Positions 44,753 to 52,586 of a stretch of 64,000 bases of DNA are shown one piece after another. The DNA is taken from contig NZ_CP094516.1 of the NCBI RefSeq assembly GCF_029909975.1, forward strand, positions 2,604,001 through 2,668,000. Reading direction: 5' to 3'. Position 1 is the stretch's first letter, and every line of letters begins with the position of its first letter. Below the pieces are notes generated by a model. It was not told the DNA's origin. It saw nothing but the letters and a program-made list of their open reading frames with translations, and did not search any database. The stretch comes from Bradyrhizobium sp. ISRA430. Its GTDB lineage: Bacteria > Pseudomonadota > Alphaproteobacteria > Rhizobiales > Xanthobacteraceae. The position numbers and the translations under genes are program-made.

Positions 44753-45214
44753 ATGCCCGACCTCGACGCCATCGACCGCAAGATCCTCGCTTTGCTCCAG
44801 ACTGACAGCCGCCTGACCATGCAGGAGCTCGCCGACAAGGTCGGCCTCTCGGTCTCGCCCTGCCATCGCCGGGTCAAGCTCTTGGAGGAGCGCGGCGTCA
44901 TCACCCGCTACGTCGCGACCGTCGACCAGAAGGCGCTGGGCTTGCACGTCAGCGTCTTCATCTCGATCAAGCTCGCGCGGCAAAAGGAGGAGGACCTCAA
45001 CCGCTTTGCGCGCGCGATCTCGAAATGGGACGAGGTGCTGGAATGCTATCTGATGACCGGCAACCGCGATTACCTGCTCCGCGTCGTCGCTGCCGATCTC
45101 TCCTCCTATGAAGCGTTCCTCAAGAACAAGCTGACCCGCCTCGACGGCATCGCGTCGATCGAGTCGAGCTTTGCGCTGAGCCAGGTGAAGTATTCGATCG
45201 CGCTGCCGGTGTGA
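44753..45214 (+). CDS. Lrp/AsnC-family transcriptional regulator
   Basis: A 153-residue regulator starting at ATG 44753 (MPDLDAIDRKILALLQ). It has an N-terminal helix–turn–helix (LTMQELADKVGLSVSPCHRRVKLLEERGVI) and a C-terminal RAM effector domain (VFISIKLARQKEEDLNRFARAISKWDEVLECYLMTGNRDYLLRVVAADLSSYEAFLKNKLTRLDGI). Such proteins sense amino acids as octamers. It is divergent from the AceE-like gene and is the likely controller of it. Confidence 0.92.
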   Translation: MPDLDAIDRKILALLQTDSRLTMQELADKVGLSVSPCHRRVKLLEERGVITRYVATVDQKALGLHVSVFISIKLARQKEEDLNRFARAISKWDEVLECYLMTGNRDYLLRVVAADLSSYEAFLKNKLTRLDGIASIESSFALSQVKYSIALPV

Positions 45215-45228
45215 GGCATACTCGCTCC

Positions 45229-45317
45229 CGTCATTGCGAGCCAACGGGTCCGCGCGAAGCGCGGCCCGATGACAGGCTCCGCGAAGCAATCCAAAGTCCC
45301 TCTGCGGTAAGATTCTG
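45229..45317. repeat. CGTCATTGCGAG-type repeat, diverged copy
   Basis: The left arm CGTCATTGCGAG is followed by an inserted segment (CCAACGGGTCCGCGCGAAGC...) and then GCGAAGCAATCCAAAG and AAGATTCTG. The right arm is lost. The insertion and loss mark it as a rearranged relative of the other copies. Confidence 0.65.
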
Positions 45318-45346
45318 TAGCACGACGCGCCAGGCGCGATATTGCG

Positions 45347-46288
45347 TCAGGCGTTCGGCGAACGCTCTTCCAGCACCAGGAGCTGCGCGCGGCGGATACG
45401 CTCGCGATGGGCGATGTAGAGGCCGCTGGCGACGATGAAGGCCGCGCCGGTGACGGTCCAGACGTCCGGCACCTCGCCGAACAGGAAGAAGCCCAAAATA
45501 CTGACCCACAGCAGTTGCGTATAGGAGAACGGCGCCAGCACCGAGGCATCGCCGTAGCGATAGGCGAGCACCACGATCCATTGGCCCACCGTCGATGCGA
45601 CGCCGATGAAGATGCCGAAGCCGATCGCACTCCAGCTCGGCGTGACCCAGACGAACGGCACCATCAGGGAAAGAATGGCGACGCCCGTCAGCGCCGAATA
45701 GGCCATGGTGGTGGCGACGGCTTCGCGGCCGCTCATCATGCGCGTCAGGATCAAGGCGGCAGCCCAGCAGAAGGCCGACACGATCGGGAAGAACGCAGCG
45801 GCGTGAAACGCGCTCGAGCCCGGCCGCAGGATGATCATCACGCCCATCAGGCCGATCGCGGTTGCGATCCAGCGGCGCAAGCCGACCTTCTCGCTCAGGA
45901 AGAAGATCGACAACGCGGTCACGAACAATGGCGAAACAAAGCCGGTGGCGGAGGCTTCCGCGATCGGCAGGAATCCCAATCCTGTGATGAAGAACAAGGA
46001 CGAGCCAAGCAGTGCCGCGCCGCGCATGACATGAAGGCCGAGCCGCTCGGTACGCATTGCATGGAACGGCGAGCCCGGCAGCATCACCGGCACGAACATC
46101 AGCGCGAAGGTCAGGAAGCGGATCCAGGTGATCTCGATCGACGGCAAGCTCGACGATAAATATTTCGCGGTGACGTCGGAGCAGCCGAGGAACACCGTCG
46201 ACAACAGCACCAGTGAGATGCCTTTGAAGGGATGATCGACGCGCGCGGGTGCGCGGCGGCGAGCCTGCTTCTTCTCCGGCACGGGCAT
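45347..46288 (-). CDS. EamA/DMT-family transporter
   Basis: A 313-residue inner-membrane protein with about ten helices arranged as two EamA repeats. The first begins GISLVLLSTVFLGCSDVTAKYLSSSLPSIEITWIRFL and the second FFPIVSAFCWAAALILTRMMSG. The start at 46288 (MPVPEKKQARRR) replaces a longer open stretch that is rich in Arg and Cys and unlikely to be coded. The family exports or imports amino acids and small metabolites; the substrate is unknown. Confidence 0.88.
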   Translation of the reverse strand: MPVPEKKQARRRAPARVDHPFKGISLVLLSTVFLGCSDVTAKYLSSSLPSIEITWIRFLTFALMFVPVMLPGSPFHAMRTERLGLHVMRGAALLGSSLFFITGLGFLPIAEASATGFVSPLFVTALSIFFLSEKVGLRRWIATAIGLMGVMIILRPGSSAFHAAAFFPIVSAFCWAAALILTRMMSGREAVATTMAYSALTGVAILSLMVPFVWVTPSWSAIGFGIFIGVASTVGQWIVVLAYRYGDASVLAPFSYTQLLWVSILGFFLFGEVPDVWTVTGAAFIVASGLYIAHRERIRRAQLLVLEERSPNA

Positions 46289-46475
46289 GGAGATATTGTC
46301 GAGCCTTGCGGCTGCGGCGGGCGGCGGGGTCACGGCTGGAACTCGGAAAAATGCGAATCGAGTACCCTCGTAAAAAACGACAATTGGGCGCGGTTCACAA
46401 CTTCCGAAAACAGGATGCCGATATGCGCTGACGAGCGCGCGTGTCAACGCTCCATTAATAATACGCGTTTGTGCA

Positions 46476-47315
46476 CTACAGCATCGGCAGGCTGCGCGGC
46501 TTCGGGCCGCGCGGAAACGCCGTATCGAGCGCCGCAATCTCGTCTTTCGTCAGCGCGAGATCGCCAGCCATCGCATTTTCGCCAGCATGTTCCGCGGACG
46601 ACGCCTTCGGAATTGCGAACACCGTAGTTGCACGGGTGAGGAAGCTCAGCGCGACCTGCCGGGGCTTGGCGCGATGCGCCTCTGCGATGCGCGCGAGCAC
46701 GGCGCCGCCCTTGCCGCCGTTGGCGGGGAAGTCGTCGTGGCCGAACGGCGAATAGGCCACCACCGCCACACCGTGCCGCTCGCACCAGGGGATCACAGCG
46801 TGCTCGATCGCACGCTCCTTCAGATGATAGAGCACCTGGTTGCAGGCGATCCTGCCTTCGCCGGCGACTTCGAGCATCTCATCGAGATCGTCGGCATCGA
46901 AATTGGAGACGCCCCAGGACTTGATCTTGCCGGCCTTCACCAGTTCCTCGAAAGCGGCGACGGTGTCCTCGAGCGGATAGGAGCCGCGCCAATGCAACAA
47001 ATAGCAATCGAGCCGGTCGGTCTTCAACCGCTTCAACGATCGCTCACAGGCCGTGATCGTGCCTTTGCGCGAAGCGTTGCTCGGCAGCACCTTCGACACC
47101 AGGAACACCTCATCGCGGCGGCCCGCGATCGCATCCGCAATCAGGAGCTCTGCATCGCCATACATCTCGGCGGTGTCGATGTGGGTCATGCCGAGATCGA
47201 GACCGCGCTGAAGCGCCGCAATCGCGCGCCTGCGGTCGCCGTGGTCGAGATACCAGGTGCCTTGCCCGATGACGGAGACGCTCGTGCCGGTCTGGCCGAA
47301 GGGATTTGATTTCAT
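46476..47315 (-). CDS. Aldo/keto reductase
   Basis: A 279-residue NADPH-dependent reductase with a TIM barrel. The catalytic tetrad is D47 (THIDTAEMYG), Y52, K75 (FLVSKVLP) and H108 (CYLLHWRGS). It has the GVSNFDADDL loop and a C-terminal cofactor segment (FAIPKASSAEHAGENAMAG). It reduces sugar or other carbonyl compounds. It is followed at about 100 bp, in tail-to-head order on the minus strand, by the EamA gene and preceded by the second SMP-30 gene. Confidence 0.92.
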   Translation of the reverse strand: MKSNPFGQTGTSVSVIGQGTWYLDHGDRRRAIAALQRGLDLGMTHIDTAEMYGDAELLIADAIAGRRDEVFLVSKVLPSNASRKGTITACERSLKRLKTDRLDCYLLHWRGSYPLEDTVAAFEELVKAGKIKSWGVSNFDADDLDEMLEVAGEGRIACNQVLYHLKERAIEHAVIPWCERHGVAVVAYSPFGHDDFPANGGKGGAVLARIAEAHRAKPRQVALSFLTRATTVFAIPKASSAEHAGENAMAGDLALTKDEIAALDTAFPRGPKPRSLPML

Positions 47316-47411
47316 ATCTTGATCCAGTTCATCAGTTCGAGCGCTGCTCCTCCTCTCTCCCCATCATTGGAAAGGGAGCGCGGCGCCGCGCAAGTCAACG
47401 ATCATCCCATG

Positions 47412-48311
47412 CTAGAGTTCACCGATATCCGCGACCAGCACGCTGCCGGTCGAAGACTCCGTGATGTAGAGGCGATCCTTCCTGACGCCGCCGATCGCGA
47501 CGTTGGTGCAGTTCGGCCCCGCGCACGATTTGATGCGCGCGACCAACTCGCCATTCGGCGCAAACACGAAGACGTGGCCGAGCGACGCATGGCCGACGAA
47601 CAAGCGGCCTTTGGCGTCCATCGTCATGCCGTCAGGGCCGCTGGTGCCGAACAGCGAGCAGAACCGCCCCACTTTCGAGACGCTGCCGTCTTTCATGAAC
47701 GGCAGCCGCCACACCGCGTTGTCGCGCGTCATTGCAACGAACAGCACGGTTTCGGTCGGATCGAGCACGAGCCCGTTCGGGCTGATGCCGGTGTCGATGA
47801 GGCAATCGAGCCGGCCGTTCGCCGCCAGCCGATAGACGCGGCCGCTCGGATCATGCAGGCCGGTCTGGCCCTGATCGGTGAAATAGATGTCGCCGTTCGA
47901 GGCCAGATGCAGATCGTTGCAGCCGCGGAAGGATTCCGAATTGCGCGCAGTCAGCACCGGCGTGATGCGCCCTGCCCCGGCGTCGAGCTGCATGATGCCA
48001 TGTCTATAGTCGGCCACCAGGATGCGGCCGTCGGCCGCGATCTTCAGCCCGTTCGGCCAGCCTTCATATTCAATCACCAGCGACCATTCGCCGTCCGGCG
48101 CGATGCGGAAGATGCGGCCGAAGGGAATGTCGACGACGTAGAGATTACCGTCGGCGTCGAATGACGGGCCTTCGATGAAGGAGTCCGTCGCAATACCCGG
48201 CCGGTTGGCGTCGGCCCAATCGGTCCGCACGCCCTTGCGGCGGAATTTGTCGGGCATGGCGGAGTAGATTTGCGTTTCGATCAAGCGCGGCGGCGTTTCC
48301 AGGTACATCAT
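47412..48311 (-). CDS. SMP-30/gluconolactonase-family lactonase (second copy)
   Basis: A 299-residue beta-propeller with family motifs FIEGPSFDADGNLYVVDIP (Glu ligand), GCNDLHLASNGDIYFTDQG (Asn/Asp) and ISPNGLVLDPTETVLFVA. The start is one of two adjacent ATG codons at 48311/48308 (MMYLETPPRL). The longer open stretch upstream would encode a run of Thr from a GGTTGTTGT repeat and is unlikely to be translated. It is only distantly related to the lactonase at 39378–40373 and probably acts on another lactone. Confidence 0.86.
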   Translation of the reverse strand: MMYLETPPRLIETQIYSAMPDKFRRKGVRTDWADANRPGIATDSFIEGPSFDADGNLYVVDIPFGRIFRIAPDGEWSLVIEYEGWPNGLKIAADGRILVADYRHGIMQLDAGAGRITPVLTARNSESFRGCNDLHLASNGDIYFTDQGQTGLHDPSGRVYRLAANGRLDCLIDTGISPNGLVLDPTETVLFVAMTRDNAVWRLPFMKDGSVSKVGRFCSLFGTSGPDGMTMDAKGRLFVGHASLGHVFVFAPNGELVARIKSCAGPNCTNVAIGGVRKDRLYITESSTGSVLVADIGEL

Positions 48312-48477
48312 GGTTGTTGTGGTTGTTGTGTGTGGCGGGATGCGCGGGAGCATAGGCCACAATACCGGGTCCGTCGATTGGCGCAGATATCATGGCAGCC
48401 TTGGCGCAAGCCGACGCCCCACGCTCAGCCTTCGCCGGGACGACGTTGGGGAGGTAGCGTGCGCAACTGCCTCAACC

Positions 48478-48557
48478 CGTCATTGCGAGCGCAGCGAAGC
48501 AATCCAGACTGTCGCCGCGGTGGGATTCTGGACTGCTTCGCTGCGCTTGCAATGACG
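48478..48557. repeat. CGTCATTGCGAG-type inverted repeat, near-intact copy
   Basis: Left arm CGTCATTGCGAGCGCAGCGA to AATCCAGA; right arm TCTGGACTGCTTCGCTGCGC to TTGCAATGACG. It is the best match in the window to the intact copy at 25436–25516 and lies just beyond the 3' end of the nitrate reductase gene. Confidence 0.85.
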
Positions 48558-48576
48558 ATGGGAAAGAGCCCGGCCG

Positions 48577-51282
48577 TTAGCGCGCCGCGCCCGCGAGCTT
48601 CGCCTCTTTGCCGGAAACGGCTTCGGTTTGCGCAATCAGCCGCCTCAGCTCCGGGATGCAGGAGCCGCAATTGGTGCCGGCCTTCAGCCTTGCGCCGATC
48701 TCCGCCGCTGTGCGCGCGCCGGCGGCGATGGTGTCGCAGATGGTGCCGCGGCCGACGCCGAAGCAGGCGCAGACGATCGGACCGGTCGAGGCGGCGCCCT
48801 CGGTGGATTTGCCGGAGAGCAGCAGGCGGCGCTGCTCGTCGGTGACGACGTCAGCCGCGAACACGCTCTTCACCACCTCCCAGTCGCCGGCGTCATGAGC
48901 AGGCCCGACGAACAGGCAGGTCTCCACGCGCTCGCCGGCGAACGAGGCCGCGCGATAGACCCCGCCGCCGAAATCGCGGTACTCGGCGACGTCCTCGCCG
49001 CCGATGGTAGCGAGCCACGCCGGCCAGCGCGCGAGATCGGCGTTGTCGGCGAACAGGTAGCCGAAGCCGCCGGCGACGCGCACGCGCGTCCACCACAGAT
49101 GCGGCGGCAGATCGAGCTCCTTGCGCGAGAGCGCAAAGCCGCGGAAGACATATTCATACGGCGCAATCGCGGCCGGTGTCGCCTTCGACTCGGGCTGGCC
49201 AGAGAACGGATCGGTGAACGACTGCACCAGCGCACCGACGCGGCCGTGCGAGGTGTTCATCGCACTCCAGTGGATCGGCGCGAACAACGTGCCGCGCTGC
49301 TGGCCCCCGCTGACGACGGCCTTCAGGATACACTGGCCATAGTCGGTGGTGATGCGGGCGAAGCCGTCATTGACAATGCCATATTTGCCGGCGTCGTCGG
49401 GATGGATCTCGACGAACGGCTCGGGCAGATGCGCGCCCAGCCGTTGGCTCAAACCCGTGCGCGTCATGGTGTGCCACTGGTCGCGGATGCGCCCGGTGTT
49501 GAGCCGGAGCGGCCGTGCCGGGCTGATCTCGCTGCGCAGCGACGGCAACTCGGGCGCGACGAAGCGGCCCTTGCCATCATTGGTGAAGAAACCGCCGCCC
49601 GCGAAGAAGCGCTCGCCGGAAGCCTGGCCTTCGCGCGCCGGCCACTGCACCGGCGCAAGCGCGTCGAACGCCTCATTGGAGATCGACTTCAGCGCGCCGA
49701 TGTCGAAATCGCGGCTGCCGTCGTTCTCGAAGGCCGAGAGCGCGGCGTGCTCGCGGAATATCTCGGCCGCCGATTTGTAATTGAAGCTATCGCCGAAGCC
49801 GAGGCGCCTCGCCACCTCGCTCAGGATCCACCAATCCGGCCGCGCCTCGCCCGGCGCCGGCAGGAAGGAGCGCTGGCGTGAGATGCGGCGCTCGGAATTG
49901 GTGACGGTGCCCGACTTCTCTCCCCAGGCGAGCGCAGGCAGCAGCACGTGCGGGCCGGCCTCGACCGTGTCGTTGGAGAGCACATTCTCGGAGACCACGA
50001 ACAGCTCGAGCTTCTTCAGCGCCTCGCGCACGACATCGGCGTCGGGGAGTGATACCGCCGGGTTGGTGCCCATTACCCACAACGCCTTGACCTCGCCGCG
50101 GTTGATGGCCTCGAACAACTGCACCGCCTTCAACCCCTCATGGGTGGCGATGCGCGGCGCCTTCCAGAACCGCCGCACGCGATCGACCTCGGGCGGCGCG
50201 AAGCCCATATGCGCGGCGAGCTGGTTGGCGAGGCCGCCGACCTCGCGGCCGCCCATCGCATTGGGCTGGCCGGTGAGCGAGAACGGCGAGGCGCCGACCT
50301 TGCCGATGCGGCCGGTGGCGAGATGGCAGTTGAGGATGGCGTTGACCTTGTCGGTGCCCTGCGCCGACTGATTGACGCCCTGCGAGTACAGCGTGACGAC
50401 GCGCTCCGTATCGCGGAACATCTGGAAGAAGGTCGCGACGTCCTGCTCGGACAGGCCGGTGGCGAGCGCGGTCGCGGTGACGCTGCCGGCGATGCTGCGG
50501 GCGCGTGCCAGCGCATCGTCGAAGCCGCTCGTGTTTTGTGCGATGTAGTCGTTGTCGAGTGCGCCATTGTCGGCGAGATGAACGAAGAGGCCGGAGAACA
50601 GCGCGGTATCCGTGCCGGGCTTCAATCCAAGGAACAGGTCGACATCGCTCGCGGTGTCGGTGCGGCGCGGATCGATCACGATCATGCGCGCGCCGCGCTC
50701 CTGCCTGTTCCTCAGCATGCGCTGGAACAGCACCGGATGGCACCATGCCGCGTTCGAGCCGACGAAGACCAGCAGATCGGCCTGGTCGAGATCCTCGTAA
50801 CAGCCGGGCACGGTGTCGGCGCCAAACGCGCGGCGGTGGCCGGCGACGGAGGACGACATGCAGAGCCGCGAATTGGTGTCGACGTTCGCCGTGCCGACAA
50901 ATCCCTTCATCAGCTTGTTGGCGACGTAATAGTCCTCGGTCAGGAGCTGGCCGGAGAGGTAGAACGCGACCGCGTCGGCGCCGTCGCGCGCGACGATGTG
51001 CTGCATGCGGTGGGCGACGTGATCGAGCGCATCGCTCCAGGCGACGCGCTCGAGCATGCCCTTGCAGCGGATCATCGGATAAAGCAGCCGGCTTTCGAGA
51101 CCGATGGTCTCGCCGAGCGCGGAGCCCTTGGAGCACAGCCGGCCGAAATTGGCGGGATGATCGGGATCGCCTGATATCGCCGCGCCGCCGCTACCGTCGG
51201 GCGTCGCCAGCACGCCGCAGCCGACGCCGCAATAGGGGCAGGTCGTTTTGGTTGTGCGGAGCGTCGGATCGATTGCAGTCAT
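48577..51282 (-). CDS. nasC: Assimilatory nitrate reductase catalytic subunit
   Basis: A 901-residue molybdopterin enzyme that reduces nitrate to nitrite in the cytoplasm. The N-terminal [4Fe-4S] cysteines are C15, C18, C22 and C50 (TCPYCGVGCGV ... GRLCSKG). The bis-MGD domains follow (VDTNSRLCMSSSVAGHRRAFG, MGTNPAVSLPDADVV). A C-terminal BFD-like [2Fe-2S] domain has C838, C840, C872 and C875 (VCACFGVGRGTIC ... TNCGSCIPEL), as in the NasA/NasC type. The start is 13 bp after the flavoprotein stop codon. It is the last gene of the narK–flavoprotein–reductase transcript. The order corresponds to Bradyrhizobium diazoefficiens nasC, so I use that symbol; nasA is an alternative name. Confidence 0.93.
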   Translation of the reverse strand: MTAIDPTLRTTKTTCPYCGVGCGVLATPDGSGGAAISGDPDHPANFGRLCSKGSALGETIGLESRLLYPMIRCKGMLERVAWSDALDHVAHRMQHIVARDGADAVAFYLSGQLLTEDYYVANKLMKGFVGTANVDTNSRLCMSSSVAGHRRAFGADTVPGCYEDLDQADLLVFVGSNAAWCHPVLFQRMLRNRQERGARMIVIDPRRTDTASDVDLFLGLKPGTDTALFSGLFVHLADNGALDNDYIAQNTSGFDDALARARSIAGSVTATALATGLSEQDVATFFQMFRDTERVVTLYSQGVNQSAQGTDKVNAILNCHLATGRIGKVGASPFSLTGQPNAMGGREVGGLANQLAAHMGFAPPEVDRVRRFWKAPRIATHEGLKAVQLFEAINRGEVKALWVMGTNPAVSLPDADVVREALKKLELFVVSENVLSNDTVEAGPHVLLPALAWGEKSGTVTNSERRISRQRSFLPAPGEARPDWWILSEVARRLGFGDSFNYKSAAEIFREHAALSAFENDGSRDFDIGALKSISNEAFDALAPVQWPAREGQASGERFFAGGGFFTNDGKGRFVAPELPSLRSEISPARPLRLNTGRIRDQWHTMTRTGLSQRLGAHLPEPFVEIHPDDAGKYGIVNDGFARITTDYGQCILKAVVSGGQQRGTLFAPIHWSAMNTSHGRVGALVQSFTDPFSGQPESKATPAAIAPYEYVFRGFALSRKELDLPPHLWWTRVRVAGGFGYLFADNADLARWPAWLATIGGEDVAEYRDFGGGVYRAASFAGERVETCLFVGPAHDAGDWEVVKSVFAADVVTDEQRRLLLSGKSTEGAASTGPIVCACFGVGRGTICDTIAAGARTAAEIGARLKAGTNCGSCIPELRRLIAQTEAVSGKEAKLAGAAR

Positions 51283-51295
51283 TCAGGCAACACCA

Positions 51296-52513
51296 TCAAG
51301 CAGCTTTCGGCGGCAGCGCGAGCGCGCGGCCGAACATCATGTCGGTGCGGATGGCCGCGATCTTCTCACGGGTGCGGATCAGCTCGAGATACCAGAGCGC
51401 ATCGACGGTATCGCCGATCAGCACGGCGCCGGTGAGCCGGCCGTCGGCGATCACGAGCTTCTTGTAGGTGCCGCGCTTGGCGTCAGAGAGCACGAGGCTC
51501 TCGCTGCCCTCGCCGCCGATGAAGTCCCCGGCGGAGAACACGCTGACGCCCGACACCTTCAGATTGGTCGAAACCACGCTGCCCTGATAGGCCGCAGGGC
51601 GGCCGGCGAGATGCCGCGCCAGCACGCGCGCCTGCTCGTAGGCCGGTTCGACCAGGCCGTAGCAGATGCCGCGATGCTCGGCGCATTCGCCGAGCGCGAA
51701 AATGTCGGGCGAGGCAGTCTGCATTACGTCGTTGACGACGATGCCGCGGTTCACCGCGATGCCGGCCTCGTTGGCGAGCGCGACATTGGGCTTGATGCCG
51801 GCCGCAAAGATCACGGCGTCGGCCTCGATGCGGCTGCCGTCGGCGAGCTCGACTGCTTCGACATGGCCTTCGCCATGGATGCGCGCAGTCGAGGCGTTGA
51901 GCATGACGCGAACGCCCTTGCGCTCGACCAGCGTCTTGAGCAGGTCGGCGGCGGGCAGATCGAGCTGGCGCTCCATCAGCCGGTCCATCAGATGCAGAAG
52001 CGTCACCGGCGCGCCGGCCTTGGCAAGGCCATAGGCCGCTTCGAGGCCGAGCAGGCCGCCGCCGATCACGACGACGCGCTTCCTAGCGGCGGCGAGCGTC
52101 AGCAGCAGGTCGACGTCGCGGCTGTCGCGAAAGGTGTGCACGCCGGCAAGATCGGCGCCGGGAACATTGAGCCGCAGCGGCGTCGAGCCGGTGGCGAGCA
52201 CGAGCTTCGAATATTCCATGCTCTCTTCGCCGGCGATCTTGAGCTCACGACGGCCGGTGTCGATCTCGGTGACGCGATAACCGTAACGCACGGTGACGCC
52301 GCGATCGCGCCACCAGCCGGCCGGCCTCAGCTCAATCTCGTGCGAGCCGGTCTCGCCGGCAAGTACGGAGGAGAGCAGCACGCGATTGTAGGCGAGCCGC
52401 GGCTCCTCGCCGATCACGGCAATGGCGTAGCGTCCGAGCGCGGTCTTGGCGAGCTCGTCGACAAGACGCGCGGCCGCCATACCGTTACCGACGATGACGA
52501 GCGGTTCACTCAT
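51296..52513 (-). CDS. FAD/NAD(P)H-dependent oxidoreductase of nitrate assimilation (electron donor module)
   Basis: A 405-residue flavoprotein matching the reductase half of NirB/NasB. It has FAD-binding IVGNGMAAARLVDEL, NAD-binding VVIGGGLLGLEAAYGLAKAG and the FAD contact IFALGECAEH. It stops before any [2Fe-2S], siroheme or sulfite-reductase-like domain, so it cannot itself reduce nitrite. It corresponds to the Flp flavoprotein of the Bradyrhizobium diazoefficiens narK–bjgb–flp–nasC operon, proposed to feed electrons from NAD(P)H to the reductase. It begins 73 bp after narK and ends 13 bp before the reductase gene. Confidence 0.88.
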   Translation of the reverse strand: MSEPLVIVGNGMAAARLVDELAKTALGRYAIAVIGEEPRLAYNRVLLSSVLAGETGSHEIELRPAGWWRDRGVTVRYGYRVTEIDTGRRELKIAGEESMEYSKLVLATGSTPLRLNVPGADLAGVHTFRDSRDVDLLLTLAAARKRVVVIGGGLLGLEAAYGLAKAGAPVTLLHLMDRLMERQLDLPAADLLKTLVERKGVRVMLNASTARIHGEGHVEAVELADGSRIEADAVIFAAGIKPNVALANEAGIAVNRGIVVNDVMQTASPDIFALGECAEHRGICYGLVEPAYEQARVLARHLAGRPAAYQGSVVSTNLKVSGVSVFSAGDFIGGEGSESLVLSDAKRGTYKKLVIADGRLTGAVLIGDTVDALWYLELIRTREKIAAIRTDMMFGRALALPPKAA

Positions 52514-52544
52514 GAAAGTCCCCTATTCTGCGGCCTTCGGGTTT

Positions 52545-52570
52545 GCTTCCCCCCGCGTACGGGGGGAAGC
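52545..52570. other. Strong intercistronic hairpin between narK and the flavoprotein gene
   Basis: GCTTCCCCCC-GCGTAC-GGGGGGAAGC is a perfect 10-bp stem (11 with the inner G–C) in the 73-bp gap. There is no T run, so it could be an RNA stability or processing element rather than a terminator. Confidence 0.65.
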
Positions 52571-52586
52571 GACTTTTGTGCCAAGC

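Noticed and set aside
48312..48362. N-terminal extension of the second SMP-30 protein with a run of threonines.
   Set aside because: It comes from a simple GGTTGTTGT repeat upstream of a better start and has no family similarity.
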